Origin: Myxococcales bacterium
Lineage (GTDB): Bacteria > Myxococcota_A > Bradymonadia > UBA7976 > UBA1532
Length of the DNA: 43,776 bases
Reading direction: 5' to 3'
Assembly: GCA_020633465.1 (NCBI GenBank)
Contig: JACKDN010000047.1
Coordinates: 1-43,776 of the forward strand
The position numbers and the translations under genes were made by a program. Shown here piece after piece: positions 23,035-31,469 of this stretch (the first letter of the stretch is position 1; every line of letters starts with the position of its first letter). A model generated the notes under the pieces. The model saw only the letters and a program-made list of their open reading frames with translations. It had not been told where the DNA came from and ran no database searches.

Positions 23035-24459
23035 ATGTCTCCGCCGATGAACGACGCCGAGGTGGCCGCCGGGCTGCAGACGGCGGCCGCGCACAGCCAT
23101 CACGTGTCGTCGAGCGTCACGCTCCTGTTCGCCGCGCTGCTGGTGGGCCTGATCCTGTGCCTGGCCTTCGAGGAGAAGCTGCACGCGAAGAAGTCGCTGA
23201 TCGCCGGCGCCTTCGCCGTGGTCAGCCTGCTGTTGGGCGCGGCCTTCGACCTCTTGCCCTTCGGCGCGCTGACCAACGTGTTCCACGAGGATCTGCCCAT
23301 CCCGGCCTACATCCAGGGCATCGACTGGGCGGTCATCGCGATCATCCTGGGCTCGTCGCTCTTCGTCGACGTGACCTCGCGCTCGGGCCTGTTCACCTGG
23401 ATCGCCATCAAGCTGACGAAGGTGTCGGGCGGCGATCCGCTGCGTCTGCTGTGGTTCTACGGCCTGATGACCGTCGTCTTCTCGGCCGTGCTGAACAACG
23501 TCACCGCCATGATCATCGTGGGATCGCTCACCGCGGTCAGCCTCGACAAGCTGCGGCGCCGCGACAAGCTGCTCGGCTTCCTGTTGATCGAGGGCCTGCT
23601 GACCAACGTGGGCGGCCTGCTGACGCTCATCTCGTCGGTGCCCAACATCATCGTCGGCACCACGGCGGGCATCAGCTTCGTGCGGTTCTTCGTGGTGGCG
23701 GCGCCCTTCGTCGTGGTCGCGACGGCGGCGACGGTGTGGGTGGGGGCCCGGCAGTTCCGGGTGGTCGGGCTGGCCAACGACGCCGAGCGCGCCGAGGCCG
23801 CCGCGCTGGTGGCCGGCTTCGACGAGAACGATGGCATCGACAGCCGCCCGTTCTTCAACTTCGCGGCGGTGATGACGGTGCTGTTCATCGGCACCATCGC
23901 GTCGACCTCGGCGCTGCCCTGGATCAGCGATCTGGGCATGGGGTACGTGGCCATGGCCTTCGCCGTGGTGATGCTGGTCCGCTACAAGAGCGAGGTCGAC
24001 CAGTTCTACCGGGCCGTCGACTGGGATCTGCTGGGCTTCTTCGCCGCGCTCTTCGTCGTGATCAACGTGATGGAGCACGCGCAGGTGCTGGCGCTGATCG
24101 GGAAGGGCCTGGCGGCCATCATCGGGCTGGGCGAGACGCTGGGCGCCGGGCTGATGCTGGTCAGCGCGGCCGGCTTCAGCTCGGTCACCGACAACATCCC
24201 GCTGGCGGCGATGCTGGCGAAGATCCTCGGCGGCATGGGCACGCCCAGCGACAGCGGGCTTTGGTGGTCGGTCATCTTCGGGGCCAACCTGGGCGGCAAC
24301 ATCACGCCGATCGGCAGCGCGTCGACGCTGGTGGCGGTGACCATCATCCACAAGCACGGGCTGCCGATGACCTTCGGGGGCTTCGTGAAGGTGGCGGCGC
24401 CCTACGCGGCGCTGCAGCTCGCGCTGGCGACGGTGTACGTCCTCGTGTTCCTCAACTGA
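23035..24459 (+). CDS. SLC13/ArsB/NhaD-type membrane permease
   Basis: ATG 23035 follows GAAGAGG; ATG 23047 is a possible alternative. It encodes 474 residues with about eleven or twelve hydrophobic segments and the two-repeat plan of the ion transporter superfamily. Landmarks are VFSAVLNNVTAMIIVGSLT in the first half and GFSSVTDNIPLAAMLAKIL with FGANLGGNITPIGSAS in the second, matching ArsB/NhaD/SLC13-like permeases. It could carry arsenite, Na+/H+ or organic or inorganic anions; the sequence does not decide. An N-terminal His-rich stretch (AAAHSHHVSSS) is present. It is coupled to the upstream stress protein gene. Confidence 0.85.
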   Translation: MSPPMNDAEVAAGLQTAAAHSHHVSSSVTLLFAALLVGLILCLAFEEKLHAKKSLIAGAFAVVSLLLGAAFDLLPFGALTNVFHEDLPIPAYIQGIDWAVIAIILGSSLFVDVTSRSGLFTWIAIKLTKVSGGDPLRLLWFYGLMTVVFSAVLNNVTAMIIVGSLTAVSLDKLRRRDKLLGFLLIEGLLTNVGGLLTLISSVPNIIVGTTAGISFVRFFVVAAPFVVVATAATVWVGARQFRVVGLANDAERAEAAALVAGFDENDGIDSRPFFNFAAVMTVLFIGTIASTSALPWISDLGMGYVAMAFAVVMLVRYKSEVDQFYRAVDWDLLGFFAALFVVINVMEHAQVLALIGKGLAAIIGLGETLGAGLMLVSAAGFSSVTDNIPLAAMLAKILGGMGTPSDSGLWWSVIFGANLGGNITPIGSASTLVAVTIIHKHGLPMTFGGFVKVAAPYAALQLALATVYVLVFLN

Positions 24460-25176
24460 TCACCAGGCGCGCCAGGCCAGCATCACCGCCGCGCCGGTGG
24501 CCAGCGCGAGCACCGCGCGGCGCAGGGGCTCGCCCTCGACGCGGGGGATGAGGAAGCGGGCCAGCCAGAGGCCCAGCAGCAGGCCGGGCAGCAGCCAGAG
24601 CGCGGCGACGACGTCGGGCCAGCCCATCTCGCCGGTGCCCCAGCGCAGGCCGATGGCGACGACGTCGCCGATCAGGAAGTACAGCGCCAGGGTGCCGCGC
24701 AGGGTGGGGCCGGTGGCGTCGCGGTACAGCAGCGCGACGGGCGGGCCGCCGATCGAGCCGATGAGCATCATCGCGCCCGACGCCACGCCGGTGCCCACGA
24801 TGGTGCGCGGCGTGCGCGGGACGCGCCGGCCGCTGGCCATCAACACGACGCCGAGCAGGATGGTCGCCGCCATCGTGAGCTGCACGCCGCGCTCGGACGC
24901 CACCTTGACCAGCGCGATGCCGAGCAGGGCGCCGGGGCCGCCGCCCAGGATCAGCAGGCCGATCTCGCGGCGGTCGGCGAAGCGTCCCTCGCGCAGCACC
25001 ATGATCAGCGCCAGCGGCACGGCCACCAGGATCTGCGGCGAGGGTGCCAAATCGGGGTGCAGCAGCGCGCAGGTGGGCACCGCGAGCAGGCCGTAGCCGA
25101 AGCCGACCGTGCCGTGCACGGTGGCGGCGACGGCGCTGATGAGGCCGGCGATCAGCAGCAGCGAGGGATCGATCAT
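24460..25176 (-). CDS. TauE/SafE-family sulfite exporter-like membrane protein
   Basis: A 238-residue protein with about seven or eight membrane helices. The opening LLLIAGLISAVAATVHGTVGFGYGLLAVP and the internal GSIGGPPVALLYRD are the two signature blocks of the TauE/SafE (DUF81) family, which exports sulfite, sulfoacetate or other small organic anions. The substrate here is unknown. The stop codon directly abuts the stop of the convergent permease gene. There are 28 bases to the upstream oxidoreductase gene on the same strand, so they may be co-transcribed. Confidence 0.88.
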   Translation of the reverse strand: MIDPSLLLIAGLISAVAATVHGTVGFGYGLLAVPTCALLHPDLAPSPQILVAVPLALIMVLREGRFADRREIGLLILGGGPGALLGIALVKVASERGVQLTMAATILLGVVLMASGRRVPRTPRTIVGTGVASGAMMLIGSIGGPPVALLYRDATGPTLRGTLALYFLIGDVVAIGLRWGTGEMGWPDVVAALWLLPGLLLGLWLARFLIPRVEGEPLRRAVLALATGAAVMLAWRAW

Positions 25177-25204
25177 CGGCCGGCGCCGACCGGGGGCGGC
25201 ACCG

Positions 25205-26194
25205 TCAGGCCGCGTCGGCCGCGGCGGCGGCCTCGGCGAAGCGGCGCACGACGTCGGCCGCCGGCTCGACCGCGCGCACGCCCGAGACGCTGCGCCCGGC
25301 CTGGAAGAAGTCCTTGTAGTTCATGCCTTTGAGCGACGCCTGCTTCAGCGTCCAGATCGACTTCAGGCTGTAGTAGGTGCGCACGTAGTGCTTGAAGCGC
25401 GGGTGGCGCAGCAGCCGCCGCGCGACGAAGCCGGCCTTCAGGCCCATCTTCTCGATGTAGGGCGTCTTGATGACGGCGACGGGCACGCCGCTGATCTTGT
25501 CGGTGTGCACGATGTCGGCGGCCTCGGCGCGCACGATGGCCTGCTTGTAGTCGTCGTGGGCCTCGCACTCGGCCGTGGCGATGAACCGCGTGCCCATCTG
25601 CACCGCGGCGTACCCGGTCTGCAGCGCCTCCACGAACGCCGCCTCGTCCCCCACGCCGCCGGCGCAGACCAGCGGCACGCCCAGATCGGCCAGCTCGTCG
25701 TACAGCGCCCGCGGATCGCGGCTGCCGGCGTGCCCGCCCGCCCGCGCGTTGACGCAGATGAGGCCGTCCACGCCCGCGTCGAGGCCCTTGTGCGCCCACT
25801 TGCGCTCGGTCACGTCGTGGTAGACGACGCCGCCCGCCGCGTGCACCCGCTGCACCACCCAGTCCGGGTTGCCCAGCGCGGTGACGAAGAAGCGCACGCC
25901 CTCCTCGAGCGCGACGTCGACCCACCGCTTCATGCGGTCGAGGTACACCTTCGACGACGCCTCGATCAGCGCGTTGAAGCCGATGGGCTTGCCGCCCGCG
26001 AGCTGCTTCGTCAGCCGCAGCCCGGCCCGCATCTCGTGCCCGTGCACGAAGGTCAGCGAGATGGGCTGCACGATGCCCAGCCCGCCCGCGGCCGACACGG
26101 CGCCGACCAGCTCGGGGTTGCTGCAGGGGTACATGGCGCCGCAGATCAGCGGCACCTCGACGCCGGCGTGGCGGGTGAAGGCGGTCTCGGGCAT
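25205..26194 (-). CDS. Nitronate monooxygenase / FMN-dependent 2-nitropropane dioxygenase-like oxidoreductase
   Basis: ATG 26194 has GGAGG seven bases upstream. The 329-residue protein is a TIM-barrel flavoenzyme: VPLICGAMYPCSNPELVGAVSAAGGLG at the start, CVNARAGGHAG with the family His155, VCAGGVGDEAAFVEAL and AVQMGTRFIAT for the FMN phosphate site. It matches nitronate monooxygenase and enoyl-ACP reductase FabK-like enzymes. Conserved GTRF and AGGHAG favour a nitronate monooxygenase or related oxidoreductase. A C-terminal region of about 80 residues (FARRLLRHPRFKHYVRTYYS and following) is family-typical. Cytoplasmic. A 97-base divergent spacer separates it from the next gene on the plus strand. 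Confidence 0.85.
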   Translation of the reverse strand: MPETAFTRHAGVEVPLICGAMYPCSNPELVGAVSAAGGLGIVQPISLTFVHGHEMRAGLRLTKQLAGGKPIGFNALIEASSKVYLDRMKRWVDVALEEGVRFFVTALGNPDWVVQRVHAAGGVVYHDVTERKWAHKGLDAGVDGLICVNARAGGHAGSRDPRALYDELADLGVPLVCAGGVGDEAAFVEALQTGYAAVQMGTRFIATAECEAHDDYKQAIVRAEAADIVHTDKISGVPVAVIKTPYIEKMGLKAGFVARRLLRHPRFKHYVRTYYSLKSIWTLKQASLKGMNYKDFFQAGRSVSGVRAVEPAADVVRRFAEAAAAADAA

Positions 26195-26291
26195 GGCAGG
26201 GCCTCCGTGGCTGGGCGCGTCCTTGTACCGGCGTCGCGCGCGCGACGCCACCGCGTCGCGACCTGGCGGGGCGTTGGCGCCTCTTGTCGCC

Positions 26292-27683
26292 ATGAGCGAT
26301 CTGCCCACCGTCGTCGTCGCCGGGGCGGCCGGCTTCGTCGGGCGCGCCCTGCTCGACGCCCTCGCCGGCGACGCCCACCGCGTCGGCCTCTCGCGCAGCC
26401 GGAGGCCCGGCGTGGCCGAGGACGGCGTCGAGTGGCGCGCCTGCGATCTGTTCTCGCTGCTCGACGCCGAGCGCGGGCTCGCCGGCGCCGATCTGGCCGT
26501 GTACCTGGTGCACAGCATGTTGCCCTCGGCCCACCTGACCCAGGGGCGCTTCCAGGACTTCGACCTGGTGCTGGCCGACAACTTCGCGCGCGCCGCGGCG
26601 CACGCCGGGGTGCGCCGCATCGTCTACCTCGGCGGGCTGGTGCCCGAGGATGGCGCCCTGTCCGCCCACCTGCAGAGCCGCCTCGAGGTCGAGCGCGCCC
26701 TCGGCGCCCACGGCGTGCCGGTGACCACCCTGCGCGCCGGCCTGGTGGTCGGACCGCACGGCTCGTCGTCGACCATCCTGACGAAGCTGGTCGGCCGCCT
26801 GCCGGTGATGCTGACCCCCCGCTGGACGGCCACGCCCACGCAGCCCATCGCGCTGCGCGACGTGGTCGAGCTGATCGGCTACTGCCTGCGCACGCCCGAG
26901 ACCGCGGGCGGCACCTACGACGTGGGCGCGCCCGAGGTGCTGACCTATCGCGAGATGATGGCCGAGACGGCGCGCGTCATGGGCGTGTCGCGGCGCTTCG
27001 TGCCGGTGCCGCTGCTGACGCCGCGGCTGTCGACGTTGTGGGTGTCGCTGGTGACGGGCGCCTCGCGCGCGCTGGTGGGCCCCTTGGTCGAGAGCCTGCG
27101 CCACCCGATGGTGTGCGGCGATCGACGGCTGCAGACCCAGGCGGGGCAGACGCCCACGCCCTTCGCCGAGGCCATGCGCGCCGCGCTGCAGGCCGAGCAG
27201 GCGCCCGCGAAGCCGCGGCGGCGCCGCCGGGCCCGGTCGCCCCAACGCGACGTGCGCTCGGTGCAGCGGCTGCCCCTGCCGCCGGGCCGGGACGCGATGT
27301 GGGTGGCGCGGGCCTACACGCGGTGGCTGCCCGACGCGTTCCGGCCGATGCTGGCCGTCGAGCACGAGGGGCCCCGCGTCGTCTTTCGCCTGCGGCCGGG
27401 CGGCCGACATCTGCTCGAGCTGACGCTGAGCGAGGACCGCTCGACCCCCGACCGCGCGCTGCTGTACGTCACCGGCGGCGCGCTGGCCGAGGTCGATCCC
27501 ACGGACGCGCGCCGCGGGCGGTTGGAGTTCCGCGCGGTGCTGGACGACCGGGCGGTGGTCGCGGCGGTGCACGACTTCGTCCCACGGCTGCCCTGGCCGA
27601 TCTACGCCGCGACGCAGGCGTGGGCGCACCTGGCGGTGATGCACGCGTTCGGCCTGTACCTGGGGCGTCAGCCCGCCGCCTGA
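26292..27683 (+). CDS. NAD(P)-binding epimerase/SDR-type protein with DUF2867-like C-terminal domain
   Basis: ATG 26292. Residues 1-300 are a Rossmann-fold protein of the extended/atypical SDR type (NmrA/NDUFA9-like): TVVVAGAAGFVGRALLDAL has the GxxGxxG motif, RIVYLGGLVPEDG is the fourth strand, and TYDVGAPEVLTYREMM is the C-terminal substrate side. The classical YxxxK is not obvious (the local sequence is LSAHLQSRLEVERAL), as in atypical SDRs. After a basic linker (PRRRRRARSPQR, about 315-325) the end to residue 463 resembles DUF2867 (YTRWLPDAFRPML and HDFVPRLPWPIY). Such proteins are often membrane-associated oxidoreductases of unknown substrate. Confidence 0.8.
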   Translation: MSDLPTVVVAGAAGFVGRALLDALAGDAHRVGLSRSRRPGVAEDGVEWRACDLFSLLDAERGLAGADLAVYLVHSMLPSAHLTQGRFQDFDLVLADNFARAAAHAGVRRIVYLGGLVPEDGALSAHLQSRLEVERALGAHGVPVTTLRAGLVVGPHGSSSTILTKLVGRLPVMLTPRWTATPTQPIALRDVVELIGYCLRTPETAGGTYDVGAPEVLTYREMMAETARVMGVSRRFVPVPLLTPRLSTLWVSLVTGASRALVGPLVESLRHPMVCGDRRLQTQAGQTPTPFAEAMRAALQAEQAPAKPRRRRRARSPQRDVRSVQRLPLPPGRDAMWVARAYTRWLPDAFRPMLAVEHEGPRVVFRLRPGGRHLLELTLSEDRSTPDRALLYVTGGALAEVDPTDARRGRLEFRAVLDDRAVVAAVHDFVPRLPWPIYAATQAWAHLAVMHAFGLYLGRQPAA

Positions 27684-27693
27684 GGTCGGCGCC

Positions 27694-30003
27694 TCACTCC
27701 TTCGGCTCGGGCGCGAACAGCGCGGCCGCGGCGTCGGCCCAGGTGCCCTCGCCCTGCAGCGGCGCGGGCAGGTCGTGGCGCAGATCGAGGGCCACCGTGA
27801 TGGTCGGCGCGCCGAGGGCGAGGGCGGCGCCCACGGCGCGGTCGACCGTCTCGGCCGGTAGCGGGCACAGCGCCACCGTCTGCGCGATGGGCGTCAGGGT
27901 CTCGCTGCAGTCGAGCCCGCCGAGCAGCTGCCGCACGCCGCGGGCGGCCGCGGCGCAGCGGCCGTCGAGGGCGCCGAGGGCGGCGTCCAGGTAGGGGCCG
28001 GGCGCGGCGTCGGCCGGGATAGCCGGCCCCGGCGGCTCGACCGCGGGCGCGCCCCGAGCGACCAGCACGACGTACACGAAGCCCACCTTGCGCACACCAG
28101 CCAGCGCGATCCGCAGCGCGGGCAGCGGCAGATCCGGCGCCGGCACCACCGTCAGATCGGGCTTGCGATCGTCGGCCAGCGCCGTCCGCACCATGTCGTC
28201 CAGCGTCTTCAGCGTGGTGGGCCACGTGTCGGGCCGGTCGTCGGGCGAGCTGGCGAGGCGCACCCCGTCGTTCGCGATCGCGAGGCTCAGCGGCGGCACC
28301 ACCGCCCCGGCGCCCGGCACCGGCACGCGGGCCGTCGGCACCCGCAGGGGCAGGCCGCGCGCGTCGTCCGGCGCGCGGCACAGCGCGCTCAGCTGCGCCC
28401 GCCGGTCGCGCACCGCGGCCTGCGTCGCCGCGGTGTAGATCAGCGGGCGCTCGCCCTTCGAGCGGATGGTGTTGGTGAACTCGAGGCCGGTCGGCGCGAC
28501 GCGCAGCCACCGCTCGGCGTACGCGTCGCGGTAGAACTCGGGCGGATCGGCCAGGCTCCAGGCGAAGGCGGCCATCGCGCCGTCCTTCGCGTACGGGCCC
28601 TTCGGCGCGCCGATCGGGCCGTGCATGCAGCCGAGGACGCCGGGCGTCCGTGCCGGGGGCGCGGGCGGGGGGCGACCCGCCGACGACGCCAGCGTGAGCG
28701 TGTCGGGCGTCAGGTGGGCGTGGGCCAGGGTCATCTGGGGCAGCACCAGCGGCGACACCAGCGCGCCCCAGCCGCCGGGCTCGCTGGGCGGCGCCACGAA
28801 CAGGCCGGCGCGCTGCGAGAAGGCGCGCGCGCCCCCGTCGGCGAGGTGGGTGCGGATGGTCACGATGCCCTCCGCCAGCTCGAAGTCGATGCCGCGCAGG
28901 GCCAGCACCTCCTCGGGCACCACCTGGCTGAGACCGAGGGCGGCCATGCCGGCCTGGCCGGGCAGCTCGGCCAGCGCCGGGCACTCGAAGCGGCGGCTGG
29001 TGAGGGCGGCGAGCCCGTCGGCCAAGAGCTGCCAGCCGGCCTGGACGTTCAGGGCCAGCGTGCCCCGGTGCGTCGGGCCGGTCGCCGGGTAGGCCAGGCC
29101 GCTGGCGAGGGGCGCCAGCCGGGCCGCGATGTCGTCCGGCCACTGCAGGGCGTGGGTCTCGTGGAAGGTGTGGTCGTCGGCGGTCACGCGGATGCGCCAG
29201 CGCGGCAGGGTGCGGGCCAGCCAGGTGATCTCGGTCGAGCAGGGGGGCGCGGCGATGTCCGGGAAGAAGCTGGTCACGCGCACCAGCAGGGCGGGCAGAT
29301 CGACGTGGGCGACGAGCTGGGTGGGCAGCTTCGAGGACGGGTCGGCCGCCAGCACCTGCCCGGGTTCGAAGGCGGCGGCCGGCGGCGGACCCAGCGCGCG
29401 CCGCAGCACGGCCGGCGCGTCGTCCGCGCCGCCCACGACGATGATCCACTGGTCTCCTTCGACGACCGCGCCCGACCAGACGCCCTCGTGGTGGCTCTGC
29501 CACATGCGCCGGCCGTCGAGGGTGGTGGCCTCGACGGGGTCGAGCGCCTCCGCGCCCGAGGCCAGGTCGTCGAGCCAGGCGCGCGTCCGGTCGGGCTCGG
29601 CGAGGCCGACGCGGATGACGAAGGCGCGGGCGTCGACGTAGGCCACGACGTGGTGGCCGGGGGCGATGCCCATGCTCGCCAGGCGCTCGTGGGTCAACGC
29701 GTCCTTCACCTGCAGAAGGGCCGCGTGGGTGGGCGCCACCTCGGGATCGAGGACGTTCGCGCCGGCCTCCTCGACGCCCTCGGTGAACCCCTGGCCGGCG
29801 CCCTCGAAGGCCGAGTCGAGCAGCGTCAGCAGCATGTCGATGCCGCGCGGGCCCATGGGCTGGGTGGTGCCGATCGCGACGATCGCGTCGGCGGGCACGT
29901 GGCGCCACAGGTCGGTGGGCGCGGGCGCGGCGGGCGGCCGGGCGCCGCACGCGAGCAACGCGGCGGCGCCGCAGGCCAGCGCCAGCAGGCGGGCTAGGTG
30001 CAT
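27694..30003 (-). CDS. Large lipoprotein of unknown function
   Basis: ATG 30003 has GGAG six bases upstream; the frame is open further back without support. MHLARLLALACGAAALLACGA is a lipoprotein signal (Cys19). The 769-residue protein begins WRHVPADAIVAIGTTQPMG and has repeated units of the form aVDLPALLVRV, which remind me of DUF3352-type secreted proteins. I see no catalytic motif. Cysteines are few and scattered. The gene ends 10 bases from the convergent SDR gene. It is probably anchored at a membrane; no function can be proposed. Confidence 0.8.
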   Translation of the reverse strand: MHLARLLALACGAAALLACGARPPAAPAPTDLWRHVPADAIVAIGTTQPMGPRGIDMLLTLLDSAFEGAGQGFTEGVEEAGANVLDPEVAPTHAALLQVKDALTHERLASMGIAPGHHVVAYVDARAFVIRVGLAEPDRTRAWLDDLASGAEALDPVEATTLDGRRMWQSHHEGVWSGAVVEGDQWIIVVGGADDAPAVLRRALGPPPAAAFEPGQVLAADPSSKLPTQLVAHVDLPALLVRVTSFFPDIAAPPCSTEITWLARTLPRWRIRVTADDHTFHETHALQWPDDIAARLAPLASGLAYPATGPTHRGTLALNVQAGWQLLADGLAALTSRRFECPALAELPGQAGMAALGLSQVVPEEVLALRGIDFELAEGIVTIRTHLADGGARAFSQRAGLFVAPPSEPGGWGALVSPLVLPQMTLAHAHLTPDTLTLASSAGRPPPAPPARTPGVLGCMHGPIGAPKGPYAKDGAMAAFAWSLADPPEFYRDAYAERWLRVAPTGLEFTNTIRSKGERPLIYTAATQAAVRDRRAQLSALCRAPDDARGLPLRVPTARVPVPGAGAVVPPLSLAIANDGVRLASSPDDRPDTWPTTLKTLDDMVRTALADDRKPDLTVVPAPDLPLPALRIALAGVRKVGFVYVVLVARGAPAVEPPGPAIPADAAPGPYLDAALGALDGRCAAAARGVRQLLGGLDCSETLTPIAQTVALCPLPAETVDRAVGAALALGAPTITVALDLRHDLPAPLQGEGTWADAAAALFAPEPKE

Positions 30004-30159
30004 CGTCGTCTCCAGCGTCCTCGGCGGGCCCGCGTTGACGGTAGCCGCGGACCGGCGTGGACACAACGACCGGGGCCGGGACGGCGCCGCGGGGTGGCCG
30101 CGCTCGGGTGTCGCGGAAGGCGCTTGCGTTCCCGCTGTACGGTTCGAGCGGAGGTGCGC

Positions 30160-30405
30160 ATGAGACGGTCGACCATCGGCGCGGAAGAGGCACGCCAGAC
30201 CTTGCCCGCGCTGCTCGACAGGGCCGCCGAGGGCGAGACCACGATCATCAGCCGACGCGGGCGCCCGTGCGCCGCCGTCGTGCCGTTGTCCGCGCTGCCC
30301 CCGGCGCGGCGCGCAGCGTCGATGAACGACCTCCGGGGCACGGGGCGCGGTCTCTGGGGTGACGATCCGGCGGCGACCATCGCTGCGGGTCGTGACGCGT
30401 GGTGA
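30160..30405 (+). CDS. Phd/YefM-type antitoxin
   Basis: ATG 30160 has GGAGG at 30150-30154, five bases upstream. The 81-residue protein begins MRRSTIGAEEARQTLPALLDRA and continues EGETTIISRRGRPCAAVVPLS, the standard fold of Phd/YefM antitoxins (N-terminal DNA-binding dimer domain), with a short C-terminal tail expected to bind the toxin. The stop overlaps the toxin start (GTGA). It probably represses its own promoter, which should lie in the 156-base region before it. Confidence 0.85.
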   Translation: MRRSTIGAEEARQTLPALLDRAAEGETTIISRRGRPCAAVVPLSALPPARRAASMNDLRGTGRGLWGDDPAATIAAGRDAW

Positions 30406-30878
30406 CGACGAACGTCGGCGCGGGCGGCGCCTCGCTGGACTGGTCGGCGCTGCCGGACGGGGCCCAGGTGTTGGTCGACTCGGCGCCGCTGATCTATGCG
30501 TTCGAGGGACACCCGCTCGGGGCTCGGTTCGAGGGGCTCTTCGACGAGATCGCGGCCGGGCGACTGCGCGCCCGGGTCACGCCCGTCACGGTGGCCGAGG
30601 TCGTCGGGGGGCCCCTGCGGCACGGGCGTCACGGACTGGCTGAGCGCTACCGCCTCGCGATGACGACGGCGCCGGGTTGGTCGCTGCGGGCGTTGGACGG
30701 CGACCTGGCGCTGTTGGCCGCGCGCGTGCGGGCCGAGCACGGTCTGCGGCTGCCGGACGCGATCCAGCTGGCGACGGCCATCGCCGACTGCTGCGATGCG
30801 CTGGTCACCCACGGTCGCGCCTTTCCCCGAGACGCCGGCGTTCCGGTCTGGGGGCCCCCACCCGATCCCGTCAGGTGA
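30402..30878 (+). CDS. PIN-domain toxin (VapC-like ribonuclease)
   Basis: Start GTG 30402 overlaps the antitoxin stop by four bases (GTGA at 30402-30405); GTG 30399 is equally possible. It encodes 158 residues with the PIN fold: first acidic residue in VLVDSAPLIYAFEG, Glu in TPVTVAEVVGG, and LPDAIQLATAI for the third acidic site. VapC-type toxins cleave tRNA or rRNA when the antitoxin is lost. The active site looks intact. The 3' end overlaps the convergent gamma-glutamylcyclotransferase-like gene by eight bases. Confidence 0.85.
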   Translation: MTTNVGAGGASLDWSALPDGAQVLVDSAPLIYAFEGHPLGARFEGLFDEIAAGRLRARVTPVTVAEVVGGPLRHGRHGLAERYRLAMTTAPGWSLRALDGDLALLAARVRAEHGLRLPDAIQLATAIADCCDALVTHGRAFPRDAGVPVWGPPPDPVR

Positions 30879-31374
30879 GCGTGGTCAACAGCGCCGCGTT
30901 CAGGGCCGCGCGGTCGGGATCCGGGTCGGGCACGGCGGCGACGGCGCGCAGGCTGGCCACGTAGTCTGCGGGGAAGCCGTGGTGCAGCGCGCCGCGGACG
31001 ACCAGCTCGCGATACCAGTCGAAGGGGGCCAGGCCGGGGCGGGTGTGCTCGGCGAGGGCGACGTAGGTGAAGGCGTCGAGGACCGTGTCGGCGGCGCGCA
31101 CGCGGACGGGCCGCACGGCGTAGCGGGCGCCCTCGATGACGTCGAGCACCGCGCGCTGGTCGGCGGTGATGCCGTACAGGGCGCCGTGCACGGTGTGGCC
31201 AGGGGACGGCTGGATGGTGCACTTGCCCGACGTGTCGCCGCCGAACTTGTCGAAGGTGAGGCGGTGGTCGGGCAAGACGGCCGCGCCGCGCTCCTCGAGG
31301 TCGCCCAGGCGGGCGATCAAGCGGCCGGGGTGCAGGTTGCTGCCGTAGGCGAAGTAGGTCAGCAGGTCGGTCAT
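30871..31374 (-). CDS. Gamma-glutamylcyclotransferase-like (AIG2/GGCT) protein
   Basis: It encodes 167 residues starting at ATG 31374; no strong Shine-Dalgarno is seen. FAYGSNLHPGRLIARL is the family's substrate-binding YGSNL motif, and VIEGARYAVRP contains the likely catalytic Glu. The middle (RLTFDKFGGDTSGKCTI and VHGALYGITADQRAVLD) is typical of the AIG2-like/GGCT fold. Such enzymes convert gamma-glutamyl compounds to 5-oxoproline. Cytoplasmic. The 95-base spacer to the upstream lipoprotein gene shows nothing special. Confidence 0.87.
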   Translation of the reverse strand: MTDLLTYFAYGSNLHPGRLIARLGDLEERGAAVLPDHRLTFDKFGGDTSGKCTIQPSPGHTVHGALYGITADQRAVLDVIEGARYAVRPVRVRAADTVLDAFTYVALAEHTRPGLAPFDWYRELVVRGALHHGFPADYVASLRAVAAVPDPDPDRAALNAALLTTLT

Positions 31375-31469
31375 GCGGGGCAGGGTAGCAGGCGGCGCGA
31401 ACGGCGCGGGCGTCCGAGCGGGCCACGACGCGTGGCCGGCGACCGCCCGGCGCGGCCGTGACGGTCGAC

